DNA of 64,000 nt from Bradyrhizobium lablabi (GTDB lineage Bacteria; Pseudomonadota; Alphaproteobacteria; Rhizobiales; Xanthobacteraceae), in the NCBI RefSeq assembly GCF_018131005.1, contig NZ_JAFCJK010000006.1, positions 248,001 to 312,000 on the forward strand, given 5' to 3'. The translations under genes and the position numbers were made by a program. Position 1 is the first letter of the stretch. Every line of letters begins with the position of its first letter. The notes under the pieces are model-generated. The model had not been told where the DNA came from. It was given only the letters and a program-made list of their open reading frames with translations, and searched no databases. Positions 42,836 to 53,264 of the stretch are shown one piece after another.

Positions 42836-43082
42836 GTCACCCCTTCTTCCATCGAAGACCTCACCTATCCCGGGCTCTCCTGTCGCGGCCAAATCGTCTG
42901 GTCGCTTGCGCAGGCATATGCTTCCCGACCCTGCGTCAAACCTCTTTCAGTTGCGGCGAGCGACAATCGACACGCTGGAGGCGGATGGCTCCGCTCCAAT
43001 TGGTCGGCCGATTGGTATGATCGACTTCCTGTCCGACGGTTCTTGCTGCGAACGATGATGCCTATGTTGTGCCAGCGGGATG

Positions 43083-44468
43083 CTAGTGCTGTCCCAATTC
43101 CTGCAGGACCCTTGCCCAGGAGCGAACGCCGCGTCGGAAGCTTTCCAGTTCATATTTCTCGTTCGGACTGTGGATACGGTCATCGTCCAGCGCGAAGCCC
43201 GCCAGGACGACATCCATGCCAAGCTTCTGTTTCAATTCCGCCGTTACGGGGATCGATCCGCCACCGCCGATGAAAACGGCCGGTCGTCCCCACTCGGCGC
43301 TGAGCGCATCGCGCGTCTTCGCAAACGCGTCCGCTTCGATCGGGAAACGAATGGCGCGGCCGGCGCCGTGCTCGGCGAATTCCACCTTGCAGTCAGACGG
43401 AACGCGCTTTCTTGCGAACTCGCGGAAGGCCTTGCGGATAGCATGAGGATCCTGATCGAACACGAGCCGGAAAGAGACTTTCGCCGAGGCGACAGACGGA
43501 ATGACGGTTTTGAAGCCCGCTCCCTGATAGCCTCCGCCCATGCCGTTGATCTCGCAGGTCGGGCGAGACCAGACCATCTCCAGAACCGAGCGCCCTCTTT
43601 CTCCGGCAGGCACTGAGAGTCCGACCGCCCCCAGGAAGGCCGCGGCATCGAAGTTCAAGGTGTCCCACTGCGCCCGTAATGCATCCGGCAATTCGGGAAC
43701 CCCGTCATAGAAACCTGGAATGGTGACGCGGCCATCCGCGTCGTGCAAATCAGACAGAATGCGCGCGAGGATGCGGTTGGGATTCGCCGCCGCCGATCCA
43801 TAGAAGCCCGAGTGCAGATCGCGGTCGGCTGCATGAATCGTTATTTCCTCACCGCACAGGCCGCGCAACATGGTTTGAATCGCCGGCGTCTTGGCGTCCC
43901 ACATATTGGTATCACAGATGAGACCGATATCGGCGCGTAATTCGTCCGCATGCGTCTCGAGGAAGCCGGGCAGGCTGGCGCCTCCCGATTCTTCTTCGCC
44001 CTCAAGCAGGATCGTGGTCGCTACAGGAAGTTTGCCCGTGACGGCCTTCCAGGCCCGGCAGGCCTCGATGAACGTCATGACCTGCCCCTTGTCGTCGGAG
44101 GCGCCACGCGCACGAATTGCGCGCGATCCATCGGGTCGTGTCTCGATGAACGGCTCGAACGGATCATGATCCCAAAGGCCAAGCGGATCGACCGGCTGCA
44201 CATCGTAATGTCCGTAGAACAGAACTGATCGTCCTGTTGAACTGCGGTCGTGGCCGACGACGATAGGGTGCCCCTGCGTCTCGCGCGCCTCAGCCTCGAA
44301 GCCAATCTCGCGAAGATCCTTGACGTGCCAATCGGCACACGCGCGACACTCCTGAGCATAAGCCGGGTCGGTCGAAATGGAACGAATGCGCAAAAGCGCA
44401 AACAGCCGTTCATACGCAGCGTCCAAATTTGACTCAATATTGGCGAGAACGGCCTCGAGCTCTGGCAT
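43083..44468 (-). CDS. M20-family metallopeptidase (dipeptidase-like)
   Basis: A 461-residue zinc peptidase of the M20/ArgE-DapE group. Metal and catalytic motifs: VLFYGHYDVQPVDP (His, Asp), GASDDKGQVMTFIEA (bridging Asp), LLEGEEESGGASL (catalytic Glu pair), and GGGGSIPVTAELKQ with the later His in RIHSPNEKYELESF. The lid domain has DLHSGFYGS. Start at 44468 with GGAG 9 bases upstream; an earlier in-frame ATG at 44564 gives an Arg-rich unnatural N-terminus. Members cleave dipeptides or N-acyl amino acids in the cytoplasm. Stands alone on its strand. Confidence 0.9.
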   Translation of the reverse strand: MPELEAVLANIESNLDAAYERLFALLRIRSISTDPAYAQECRACADWHVKDLREIGFEAEARETQGHPIVVGHDRSSTGRSVLFYGHYDVQPVDPLGLWDHDPFEPFIETRPDGSRAIRARGASDDKGQVMTFIEACRAWKAVTGKLPVATTILLEGEEESGGASLPGFLETHADELRADIGLICDTNMWDAKTPAIQTMLRGLCGEEITIHAADRDLHSGFYGSAAANPNRILARILSDLHDADGRVTIPGFYDGVPELPDALRAQWDTLNFDAAAFLGAVGLSVPAGERGRSVLEMVWSRPTCEINGMGGGYQGAGFKTVIPSVASAKVSFRLVFDQDPHAIRKAFREFARKRVPSDCKVEFAEHGAGRAIRFPIEADAFAKTRDALSAEWGRPAVFIGGGGSIPVTAELKQKLGMDVVLAGFALDDDRIHSPNEKYELESFRRGVRSWARVLQELGQH

Positions 44469-44902
44469 CACAACGCTCCAAGACGCAACTATGAAACGCG
44501 AGTGTCGTCCATCGCTCCGGCGATCAATGCGACGGCACATCTCATCATCATATCGTCCGGCCAAATAATCTCAAGCCAACGAGTTGCAACGTGGCATCAC
44601 TCGGTACCTGTATGCGAGGTGATGCGCTCCATGAGATTTATCTACCCAGGATTGTGATGGTGACATGTTTACTCCGCTGCGTTGGAATGTTGAAAAGGCA
44701 ACGCGGCCAAGCCGAACCATATCATCGAAACACGTCAGCAACATTGACCATCCGCAAAGTGAGCAACGCGGAGCCGGTGCGCGCACCGATCTGAGTAGTT
44801 AGCTTTCTTTTCAGAATTTCCGCACCCCCATGCCGGTTGCTTTGTAGGATCGCGCGAGCCGAATAAGCTTTGTCATAACGGTGTATTGAAGGGCCCGGCA
44901 CA
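44469..44902. other. 434-base divergent spacer
   Basis: It lies between the divergent peptidase and transglutaminase-like genes. AT content is higher than in the genes around it. I see no clear promoter boxes, repeat or RNA gene. Confidence 0.45.
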
Positions 44903-45763
44903 ATGAAGCGTATCCGGATACTGCACGAAACCGAGTATCTGTATCGACAGCCGGTCAAATTCGGTCCGCACCGGGCGCTGATGCGACCTCGCGAGGGGCA
45001 TGATCTCCACATTGCGAGAGCGCGCGTCAGTGTTGTACCGCGGGCGACCGTGCGCTGGCTGCGCGACGCATATGACAACTGCATCGCGACTATCAGCTTT
45101 GAAGAGCCGGGTAACAGGCTTCTGATATCGAGCGAAGTCGACGTCGATCTATACTATGACGATCCCGTCGAATGGCCCATTGCGCCATTCGCCCGCTATT
45201 TTCCTTTTCAATACCCTCCGGAAGAGCACATCGATCTGATGGCTCACCGTCTGCCCAGCTATCCTTATGACGGACAGATATTGCTGAATTGGCTCCGTGA
45301 TCTGTACGAGCCTGGCCAGGTGATAGGAACGCTGGATCTGCTGGGTAACTTGAACACTCATATTTTTCAGTCGCTCAAATATCTACATCGTGAAGAGGCG
45401 GGCGTGCAGTTGCCCGACGAGACTCTGCGGCGTGGCAGCGGCTCTTGCCGCGACTTTGCCGTCCTTATGATGGAGGCCGCGCGCTATTGGGGACTGGGAG
45501 CGCGATTTGTCACCGGCTATATCCAGATGGCCGAAGGACAGCATGGCGCGACGCACGCCTGGACAGAGATTTACCTCCCGGGCGCGGGTTGGCGCGGCTT
45601 CGATCCGACAAACAACAAGCTCGTTGGCCCCGAGCATATCTCGGTCGCTGTCGCACGCGAACAGGAAAAGGCCTCTCCGCTCTCCGGTCATTGGGAGGGA
45701 CCGGCAGACGCGTTCAGCCGGATGAACGTTTCCGTACAAGTGGTGCCGATCTCCGGAGATTGA
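44903..45763 (+). CDS. Transglutaminase-like cysteine protease family protein
   Basis: A 286-residue protein with an N-terminal bacterial transglutaminase-associated domain (IRILHETEYLYRQPVKFGPH, MRPREGHD) and a transglutaminase core. The triad is Cys182 in GSGSCRDFAVLM, His218 in ATHAWTEIYLPG and Asp234 in RGFDPTNN. Bacterial members probably act as proteases or amide hydrolases and often sit with alpha-E/circularly permuted ATP-grasp genes; none are here. No signal peptide, so cytoplasmic. Function in the cell is unknown. Confidence 0.88.
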   Translation: MKRIRILHETEYLYRQPVKFGPHRALMRPREGHDLHIARARVSVVPRATVRWLRDAYDNCIATISFEEPGNRLLISSEVDVDLYYDDPVEWPIAPFARYFPFQYPPEEHIDLMAHRLPSYPYDGQILLNWLRDLYEPGQVIGTLDLLGNLNTHIFQSLKYLHREEAGVQLPDETLRRGSGSCRDFAVLMMEAARYWGLGARFVTGYIQMAEGQHGATHAWTEIYLPGAGWRGFDPTNNKLVGPEHISVAVAREQEKASPLSGHWEGPADAFSRMNVSVQVVPISGD

Positions 45764-46115
45764 ACGGGATAAGTCAAACCAGCTGCGTTCGAGTGTCAAA
45801 CCGGGCAGATGCGCGTGGTCGAGCGCTGCGGTGCTGAGATGTTGTCGGGGAAGGGCGGCACTGCACGGCGCCTCCGCTTGTGCAGTGCGTACAGGATGCG
45901 TTGCTTGCAAACGAATCTAGGGCGGTGGTAGCTTTTGACAATGCTCGTCGCGTACCGCCTTTGGCACGCAAGCAAGGAGCGAGCGCCTGTCAGTATTTCA
46001 AGCCAAACAACGACGAAATGAATTTGCAGGTCTGTCCTGCGCCGGCGCGCGGGCCGACTGGAGTTCGGCGGGGGGCATGGAGTGTCACATCAATATGTAA
46101 CCGGACGAAATTGAA
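45764..46115. other. 352-base spacer
   Basis: No gene, repeat or convincing promoter recognised. Short frames running through it lack ribosome sites and family features. Confidence 0.45.
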
Positions 46116-47939
46116 ATGAGCGGGAGTCTGGGGATTGTCCTGGCGCTGCTTGCTTCGGCAATCGTAATGTTTGCGATCAACAAGCCGCGATTGGATGCCG
46201 TGGCCCTGATCATGCTGGTTGTGTTGCCTTTCACCGGTACGGTCACCGTGGGCGAAGCGCTGTCCGGCTTCAGCGATCCGAACATCGTTTTGATCGCCGC
46301 ACTGTTCGTCATCGGCGATGGTCTGGTGCGGACCGGCGTCGCGCAGCGGCTCGGCGACTGGTTGATTGCCAAGGCCGGAAACAACGAGGTTCGCCTCATC
46401 GTCTTGCTCATGCTGGTCGTCTGTGGTCTCGGAGCCACCATGAGTTCGACGGCTGTCACTGCGATCTTCATTCCGGTCGCTCTGCGCATTGCAAAAAGCA
46501 CCGGCATCAGCCCCAGCAGGCTGATGATGCCGCTGAGTTCTGCAGCGCTGATAAGTGGCATGATGACGCTCGTGGCGACCGCTCCGAACCTGGTCGTCAA
46601 TAGTGAACTTGAGCGTCACGGCGTGGCGGGCTTTCGGTTCTTCAGCTTCACGCCGTTCGGCTTGCCGGTTCTCTTCCTCGGGATCATCTACATGTGCCTG
46701 ACGCGCCGCTGGCTTCCGGTGTCGCACGATCCAAAGACGTCGGGTCGCGTCAGTTTTGCTAACTGGATCGACCAATACAACCTCGCTGACCGCGAGAGTC
46801 GACTCCGGATCATGGAGGGGTCGCCGCTTGCGAAGAAATGTCTGGAGGATGTGAATCTGCGCGGCGCGTCCGGCGTCAACATCCTTGCGATTGAGCGGAA
46901 CGGTAAATTCGCCAACCAAGTTCTCAAGCCCACTGCCAAAACGGAATTGCAGGTTGGTGACATATTGTTAATCGATCGGTCAGCATCGATCGCCGGCGGC
47001 GATGCTATTCGAAAGCAGTATCATCTCGAACAGCTGCCGCTTACCGGCGCGTACTTTTCAGATCGCTCGCAAGAGATTGGGATGGTCGAGGTGCTTCTGC
47101 CGCCGACCTCTGAATTCATCGATAACACGCTCATCGAGTCCGAATTCCGCAGCCGGTCGGGACTGACCGCAATCGGCATGCGGCGCAGCGGCGGCGCCTA
47201 CACGGGGGACATGTTGAAGGAAAAGCTCGATGTAGGAGATATCTTGCTGCTCGTCGGATCGTGGAAGGACATTGAAAGGCTGCGTGGCGAGACTTCGAAC
47301 ATGGTCATAATCGGCTTGCCGGTCGAGATGGACGAGCGGCTTCCAGCTCCCGGGCGGGCATTGCAGGCGCTCTTCTGTCTGGCTGTTGTCATCGGGCTGA
47401 TGGTCGGTGGCATCGTCCCGAACGTGCAGGCAGCCCTGATCGGCTGTCTGCTGATGGGGGTATTCGGCTGCGTCGATTTTGCGAGCGCCTATCGTTCGAT
47501 CGACTGGAAGACGATCGTATTGATCGTCGGAATGCTGCCGTTTTCCATTGCGCTGGAGCGTACCGGCGGAGTCGAGTTGGCTGCTGCCGCCCTGAAGAGC
47601 CTCACTGTCGGCGCCGATGTGCGCCTTGTCCTGGCTACGTTGTTTGTCATTACGGCACTCCTTGGAATGTTCATCTCCAATACCGCGACGGCGATTTTGA
47701 TGGCGCCGGTTGCACTCGCCATTGCGCACGATTTGAAGCTCTCGCCGTATCCGTTCGCAATGATCGTCGCGCTGGCCGCTTCAACGGCGTTCATGACTCC
47801 CGTGTCGTCGCCTGTGAATACCCTCGTGGTCGCGCCCGGCCGCTACACGTTCGGAGATTTTGTGCGTGTCGGGGTGCCGTTTTCCGTCGTTGTTCTGATC
47901 GTCTGCGTCATTCTGGCGCCGTGGTTGCTGCCGCCATGA
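46116..47939 (+). CDS. SLC13/CitMHS-type anion transporter with cytoplasmic TrkA-C domains
   Basis: A 607-residue membrane transporter of the ion-transporter superfamily. The first half has AALFVIGDGLVRTGVAQRL, the Ser-Asn-type hairpin region STAVTAIFIPVALRI and LVATAPNLVVNSELERHG. Two TrkA-C-like regulatory domains follow (about residues 220-395; AIERNGKFANQVLKPTAKTE, GDILLIDRSASI, GDILLLVGSWKDIERL). The second transport half ends with MTPVSSPVNTLVVAPGRYTF. This layout is typical for sulfate/dicarboxylate-like (SAC1/YfbS-like) carriers. Substrate undetermined. Confidence 0.88.
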   Translation: MSGSLGIVLALLASAIVMFAINKPRLDAVALIMLVVLPFTGTVTVGEALSGFSDPNIVLIAALFVIGDGLVRTGVAQRLGDWLIAKAGNNEVRLIVLLMLVVCGLGATMSSTAVTAIFIPVALRIAKSTGISPSRLMMPLSSAALISGMMTLVATAPNLVVNSELERHGVAGFRFFSFTPFGLPVLFLGIIYMCLTRRWLPVSHDPKTSGRVSFANWIDQYNLADRESRLRIMEGSPLAKKCLEDVNLRGASGVNILAIERNGKFANQVLKPTAKTELQVGDILLIDRSASIAGGDAIRKQYHLEQLPLTGAYFSDRSQEIGMVEVLLPPTSEFIDNTLIESEFRSRSGLTAIGMRRSGGAYTGDMLKEKLDVGDILLLVGSWKDIERLRGETSNMVIIGLPVEMDERLPAPGRALQALFCLAVVIGLMVGGIVPNVQAALIGCLLMGVFGCVDFASAYRSIDWKTIVLIVGMLPFSIALERTGGVELAAAALKSLTVGADVRLVLATLFVITALLGMFISNTATAILMAPVALAIAHDLKLSPYPFAMIVALAASTAFMTPVSSPVNTLVVAPGRYTFGDFVRVGVPFSVVVLIVCVILAPWLLPP

Positions 47940-47978
47940 GCATCAGTCGGTGACGACGACTAGCAAAGGACCACAGCC

Positions 47979-49544
47979 ATGACCGAGTCGAGCAAGGTCC
48001 CGAACACGGCGTCGTCCAAATCGACGATGCAAAAGATCCTCGATACGATCGAGCGCGTAGGCAACAGCGTACCCCACCCGGTCGTGATATTCCTGATCCT
48101 CATCGCGATTGTGCTGGTGCTTTCTCATCTCCTGTACATGTTCGGGGCAAGTGTTACTTACCAGGTCATCAATCCGGATACGCACAAGCTCGAGACCGCG
48201 ACCACCGCCGCCAACAGCCTGCTGACCGTGGACGGAATTCGCCACATCTACACGAGGCTGGTGCCGAACTTCATGGGATTCAGTGCGGTGGGCCTGCTGG
48301 TCGTCGCCATGATGGGCGTCGGCGTCGCGGAGGAAGCCGGCCTCGTCAACGCCCTGATCAGAAAGCTGGTGACTGTCTCCCCGAGCTGGGCACTGGTCTA
48401 TATCATCGCGTTCGTCGGCATCATATCGAGCATTGCGGCCGATGCCGGCTACGTGGTGTTGATCCCGTTGGCGGGCGTTGCCTTCCTGAGCGTTGGCCGG
48501 CATCCTCTCGCCGGGCTGGCGGTTGGGTTTGCCGGCGTCGCTGGCGCATTCACCGTGAACATGATCATCAAGCCGCTCGACGCCGTCCTCACGGAGCTGA
48601 CGAACGACGCCATACGCATGGTCAATCCTAACGTCTCGCTGGATCTGACGGCCAATGTCTCGTTTTCGATTGCTTCCGTTGTGGTTCTGACGGCCGTCAT
48701 TGGGCTGATCAACAATCGAATCATCGAACCGCGGTTGGGCATTTACGAAGGTGGGCAGGGCGGCGCGGCTCAGCCTGCCCAGGATGGCGGGCAGCTTTCA
48801 GCAGATGAGTCACGAGGCCTCAGATACGCGGCGATCGCTCTGCTGGGCGTCGTGATCCTGTTCCTTTTGTTGACGCTGCCGTCGGGCGCGCCTTTGCGGA
48901 ATCCGGAGACAGGAATCCTCATCGGAAATTCGCCGTTCATGAACGGCCTGATCGGGGTCATCATGGTGCTGTTCCTCGCGACCGGGATCGCATACGGCAT
49001 GGGTGCCAAAACGATGACCAGTTCGTCGGCCGTCATCGCTGCCATGACGAAGGCCGTGTCCTCATTGGGCGGCACAATCCTCCTGTTCGTGGTCATTAGT
49101 CAGTTCGTGGACTACTTCAACTACAGCAACATCCCGACGCTCATGGCCTTGACGATGGCAGATGCACTGAAGAGCGCGAATATCGGTGCGCTGTGGCTGC
49201 TGGTGGGCTTCATCGTCGTGGTCATGATCCTGGACCTGGTCTTCACCCCGGCGATCGCCAAATGGGCCATCTTTGCGCCGGTGTTCGTGCCGGTGTTCAT
49301 ACAGCTTTCTGTCGATCCCGCAGCGGTCTTGGCGGCCTACCGGATTGCCGATTCGCCGGTTAACGCGATCACGCCGCTCAATGCCTACTTTGCAATGGTG
49401 GTCGGGTTTGCGCAGAACTACGACAAGAACGCCGGGGTCGGGACAGTCGTCGCGCTGATGTTGCCCTACACGCTCTGGATGGCGATCATCTGGACGGCGC
49501 TGTTCGTTGTCTGGTACCTGCTCGGTCTTCCCTGGGGCCTTTAG
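47979..49544 (+). CDS. AbgT-family transporter
   Basis: A 521-residue inner-membrane protein of the AbgT family (p-aminobenzoyl-glutamate uptake in E. coli, sulfonamide export in others). Hallmarks: NSVPHPVVIFLILIAIVLVL, the re-entrant region AADAGYVVLIPLAGVAFLSV followed by GRHPLAGLAVGFAGVAGAF, FATGIAYG-type TM, and SPVNAITPLNAYFAMVVGFA near the end. AAAGGACC precedes the ATG. Lies 39 bases after the SLC13-type gene on the same strand. An M20 peptidase, the usual partner, lies at 43083 on the other strand. Confidence 0.92.
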   Translation: MTESSKVPNTASSKSTMQKILDTIERVGNSVPHPVVIFLILIAIVLVLSHLLYMFGASVTYQVINPDTHKLETATTAANSLLTVDGIRHIYTRLVPNFMGFSAVGLLVVAMMGVGVAEEAGLVNALIRKLVTVSPSWALVYIIAFVGIISSIAADAGYVVLIPLAGVAFLSVGRHPLAGLAVGFAGVAGAFTVNMIIKPLDAVLTELTNDAIRMVNPNVSLDLTANVSFSIASVVVLTAVIGLINNRIIEPRLGIYEGGQGGAAQPAQDGGQLSADESRGLRYAAIALLGVVILFLLLTLPSGAPLRNPETGILIGNSPFMNGLIGVIMVLFLATGIAYGMGAKTMTSSSAVIAAMTKAVSSLGGTILLFVVISQFVDYFNYSNIPTLMALTMADALKSANIGALWLLVGFIVVVMILDLVFTPAIAKWAIFAPVFVPVFIQLSVDPAAVLAAYRIADSPVNAITPLNAYFAMVVGFAQNYDKNAGVGTVVALMLPYTLWMAIIWTALFVVWYLLGLPWGL

Positions 49545-49651
49545 GCGCCGCAAGACGGTCATCGCCGGACAATGGGATTTCTGATGCGACGGTCGTGGAC
49601 ATCGCGTAGAGGAGATGCCGGATGAATTCTTGGCGGTGACAAGCGAGCCTT

Positions 49652-51214
49652 ATGGTGCGTACGAAGGTTCTTAACTGGCTGAAATGGACGGCGATCGTCC
49701 TGGTCGTCGCGGCGCTGACGCTTTTCGCAGTCCGCGTGTATGACGTGCAACGCGGTCCGTCGCTGGAAGTCTGGCACACATATTTGCCGCGAGAGTTGAC
49801 CGTAGAAGCGCTCGATCGGGCAGATTGGCGCGGATATCTCGAGAACGAGGCGCGGATCTTTGAAGACGTTCGCGCCGAAGTCTCGCAAAAGCTGACACCC
49901 GATGAACGTGTTCCCATCAACCGGTATTTTGAGGGGAGCCCGGTCTATCCGCCGCACTTTTCCCAGGACTTCAATCGTTCTTTCATACTCGAGCCGGATG
50001 GCCCTCCTCGCGGGGTCGTCGTTTTGCTGCACGGACTGACGGATTCTCCTTACAGCCAACGCCATATCGCCAGGGTGTATCGCGACAAAGGGTTCGTCGC
50101 GCTCGTGATCAGATTGCCCGGTCATGGCACGGTACCGGCGGGATTGACGGCGGTCACGTGGGAAGACTGGATGGCTGCGACGCGTCTTGCGGTACGCGAG
50201 GCCCGCCGGCGTGTACCCGCGCCCGCGCCGCTTCATCTCGTTGGTTTTTCGAACGGGGGCGCGCTGGCCGTCAAATATGCGCTCGATGCGATTGAGAACC
50301 CGGACTTGGCTCGACCTGATCGCATTGTCCTGATCTCGCCGATGATCGGCATTACGCGCTTCGCACGCTTTGCCGGGTTGGCCGGTCTTCCTGCGATCTT
50401 CCCGGCCTTCTCCAAGGCCGCATGGCTTGCTGTCCTGCCGGAATTCAATCCGTTCAAGTACAATTCATTTCCGGTCAATGGCGCGCGCGAATCATATCGT
50501 CTGACGCAGATCCTTCAGCAGCAGATATCGGACCTTCGCAGCAAGGGGCGTCTCGGCGAATTGGCGCCGCTGTTGACGTTCCAATCAGTGATGGACTTCA
50601 CGGTCAGCACCCCGGCCATCATTTCCGGGCTGTATGCCCAATTACCTTCAAACGGAAGTGAACTGGTGCTGTTCGACGTCAATCGAACGATCAAGTTCGG
50701 TCCGCTTTTGCGCCCGTCGGCCGACACCGCGCTCAATCGGCTCCTTCCTCAAGCGGTGCGGCCATACCGAATCACGGTCATTGCGAACGAAGCGGAGGCC
50801 AGCACCGAGGTCGAAGAGCGTTCGATCGATGCTGGAGGTACAAGCGAGCAGCACCGCCCGTTGGGACTGAGCTATCCGCCCGGCGTTTTTTCGCTGTCGC
50901 ATGTAGCGCTTCCGTTTCCGATGAACGACGCCCTGTACGGCATGGCGCCTGACGGGACGGAAAACTTCGGGCCAAACCTCGGAGCTCTGGCGCCGCGTGG
51001 TGAACGCAATGTGCTGATCACGAGCCTCGACGCTTTGCTTCGCGTGGCTTCAAACCCGTTCCACTCATATATGCTGGAGCGCATTCGAGAGGGGATCGAT
51101 CATCCTGCATCGCCGCACCCGGCTTTTGGAGCGTCGCCGCCATCGGGAGATGCGGTCCCGGCCCCGCCATTGACGCCCGGTCCGATGTACGATCAATCCG
51201 ATCTGCCTCCGTAG
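49652..51214 (+). CDS. Membrane-anchored alpha/beta hydrolase
   Basis: A 520-residue protein. One N-terminal TM (WTAIVLVVAALTLFAVRVY) anchors it with the bulk outside. The hydrolase fold is seen in GVVVLLHGLTDSPYSQRHIA, IRLPGHGTVPAGL, and the nucleophile elbow GFSNGG with Ser200. The catalytic His is probably in FSLSHVALPFP. The long insertion after the elbow and the Pro-rich C-terminus (SPPSGDAVPAPPLTPGP) are not usual. It resembles lysophospholipase/esterase-type proteins, but the substrate is unknown. No good ribosome site is seen, so the start is approximate. Confidence 0.8.
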   Translation: MVRTKVLNWLKWTAIVLVVAALTLFAVRVYDVQRGPSLEVWHTYLPRELTVEALDRADWRGYLENEARIFEDVRAEVSQKLTPDERVPINRYFEGSPVYPPHFSQDFNRSFILEPDGPPRGVVVLLHGLTDSPYSQRHIARVYRDKGFVALVIRLPGHGTVPAGLTAVTWEDWMAATRLAVREARRRVPAPAPLHLVGFSNGGALAVKYALDAIENPDLARPDRIVLISPMIGITRFARFAGLAGLPAIFPAFSKAAWLAVLPEFNPFKYNSFPVNGARESYRLTQILQQQISDLRSKGRLGELAPLLTFQSVMDFTVSTPAIISGLYAQLPSNGSELVLFDVNRTIKFGPLLRPSADTALNRLLPQAVRPYRITVIANEAEASTEVEERSIDAGGTSEQHRPLGLSYPPGVFSLSHVALPFPMNDALYGMAPDGTENFGPNLGALAPRGERNVLITSLDALLRVASNPFHSYMLERIREGIDHPASPHPAFGASPPSGDAVPAPPLTPGPMYDQSDLPP

Positions 51215-51421
51215 GAGGACGCTGCCTGCCGTGTGCCAGCAAGCGTGCGACAGTCGAATGGTTGAGGCGCCTGGCCAACCACTGGTGTCGCGGCCAAAAT
51301 GATACACTCGGAACGGAAGTGTGACTGCGCCTGTTGAGCGATCTTGCGCTCGCTACAATCAAATAGTCTTATCTGCGGGCGTTTACTGGTTTGCACGCGG
51401 CTAGCCTGCGGGAGCGAGCAA

Positions 51422-53107
51422 ATGCTTGCGTTCCGAATTCTTTGTGGTGTTGTGCTCGTCGCATTGCCGGCGAGTTCGGCTCTTGCCCAGGCGCCGGCGG
51501 CTTCGGAGCAGAAGCCTTCAATGGACGAGCTGTTGCAGCGGCTAGATGCGCTGCAACGTCGCGCCGCAGAAGGCGACAAGCTGATCAGCGCACTGCAACA
51601 TCGCGTCGATGAACTTGAGTCGCGTGAAAAGCGCGCGAAGTCACAGGCTGCGACCGCGCGTCGTGAGCCGGCAGCGCCGCAGAAGCCACCGCGGACCACG
51701 GTTGCCTCGACACCGCCGGTGTTGACAGCCGCCGTCCCGCCAAGTCCCGTTGTCGCGGATACCATCCCGGGCCTGCGTCCACCCGAGCCGATGGGAAATC
51801 AGTACGAGGGAGAAGGCGAGGATGCGTTGCGGTCCGATCTTCCGGGCCTTTCGTTGCGAATCCCCGGCAGTCAATCCGAGGTGCGTTTTTACGGCTTCGC
51901 CAACGTCAACGGGTACCACGATTTCAACGGCCGCAATCAGTCCGATGCGCCGACGGTGCAAACGATCCCGCTCACGGGAAGTCCTGCCGACCTGCAAGGC
52001 GGCGATACCGGACTGTCCGCCCGGTTTAGCCGCATAGGCATGGACACGCGCACGGCAACGGCCTGGGGCACTCTCGAAACCCGTTTCGAGGGTGACTTCG
52101 GCGGGGGCACGGCCGCTTCGCCTAATGCGGTTTTCCGCCTCCGTCAGGCCTGGGGCGAAATCGGGACAGAGCAATTCCGCGTGCTGGTCGGGCAAGCGAA
52201 TAGTCTCTGGAACGAAGGCGTCTACGAGACCGTGAACTTCTCCACCAACCTCAACCAGTCCTTCGTGCGCCAGCCGCAAATTCGCGCGACCGCAGCGTTA
52301 GCGCCGGGGTTGACCGGACATCTCTCTCTCGAAATGCCGGATACGCAGTATACGTCCGTCGCCGGCGTATTCACGCAGATCAGCACCCCCAGCGGCTTCC
52401 CGGGCCTCAGTCCGGCATTTGCATCGCTGCCCGATCTGCTCGGACGGCTTGAATACCGGTACGACGGCTCGATCCTCGACTTGCGTGGTCTGTTGCGCGA
52501 TCTCACCATCCGGACGGATGGTACGGCGGCTGCGCCCCCGGCGGTGAAGCGCGATACGGTCGGCTGGGGTGTCGCAGGCAATGGCCGTCTCCCGATGCGG
52601 TGGTTGTCACCCTCGTTCGGTCCGGACGAGCTGGTTGGCATGGCCTATTATGGCCAAGGCATCGGGCGCTATTTCGGCGGCAATACTTTCGGCCAGGATG
52701 CGCTGTCGAATGTCGGCTTGCCGGGCATTGTGGATGTCACGCTCGACGCTTTGCCTACATATGGCGCAAGCGTAGGCTATCGCCGCTTCTGGATGCCGCA
52801 ATTGCGCAGCAATTTCGTCTACTCCTACGCATGGCAGCAATATCCATCCTATGCGTTGTTCTTCGTGCCTGGATCTGCCTCGGCCACGTTGTTGAACAGC
52901 ACCATGCAGCAGGGGATCGTCAATTTGATCTGGAGCCCGTTCGCAGAGGTTCGTGGCAATAACGTTGGGACTGGATGGCTCGATGTCGGCCTCGAATATG
53001 TCTACTCGCATCGGGACGTGTTTGGTGGCACGCCAGCAACACTCCCGGCTGGCGCCGGCTTTGCTACCGCCAACCGTGTTCTCGGCTCGGTCACTGTACG
53101 GTTCTGA
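51422..53107 (+). CDS. DcaP-like outer-membrane porin
   Basis: A 561-residue outer-membrane protein. Signal peptide MLAFRILCGVVLVALPASSA, cleaved near ALAQ. A coiled coil (MDELLQRLDALQRRAAEGDK, ISALQHRVDELESREKRAKS) precedes a Pro/Ala-rich linker, then a long beta-barrel (VRFYGFANVNGYHDFN, LSARFSRIGMDTRTATAWG) that ends with Phe, as outer-membrane barrels do. Coiled coil plus barrel matches DcaP-type trimeric porins, which pass dicarboxylates. GGGAGC lies 7 bases before the ATG at 51422. Its position near organic-anion carriers fits an uptake role. Confidence 0.85.
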   Translation: MLAFRILCGVVLVALPASSALAQAPAASEQKPSMDELLQRLDALQRRAAEGDKLISALQHRVDELESREKRAKSQAATARREPAAPQKPPRTTVASTPPVLTAAVPPSPVVADTIPGLRPPEPMGNQYEGEGEDALRSDLPGLSLRIPGSQSEVRFYGFANVNGYHDFNGRNQSDAPTVQTIPLTGSPADLQGGDTGLSARFSRIGMDTRTATAWGTLETRFEGDFGGGTAASPNAVFRLRQAWGEIGTEQFRVLVGQANSLWNEGVYETVNFSTNLNQSFVRQPQIRATAALAPGLTGHLSLEMPDTQYTSVAGVFTQISTPSGFPGLSPAFASLPDLLGRLEYRYDGSILDLRGLLRDLTIRTDGTAAAPPAVKRDTVGWGVAGNGRLPMRWLSPSFGPDELVGMAYYGQGIGRYFGGNTFGQDALSNVGLPGIVDVTLDALPTYGASVGYRRFWMPQLRSNFVYSYAWQQYPSYALFFVPGSASATLLNSTMQQGIVNLIWSPFAEVRGNNVGTGWLDVGLEYVYSHRDVFGGTPATLPAGAGFATANRVLGSVTVRF

Positions 53108-53264
53108 AACCAGTGCCGGCGTAGCGGCCAGAAGCAACGACCATTGATCGCAGTGGTTGAGGGCATTGTGGCGGTAGTGAGGGTTCCAACCACAATCCGC
53201 TTTGTGTCCGGCAGGCCGTGATGACATATCGGAGACCGGGTTCGGGGTGGATTGACGACGAATT

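Noticed and set aside
45990..46919. Minus-strand frame of 309 codons
   Set aside because: Mirror of the SLC13-type transporter start; hydrophilic, no family features.
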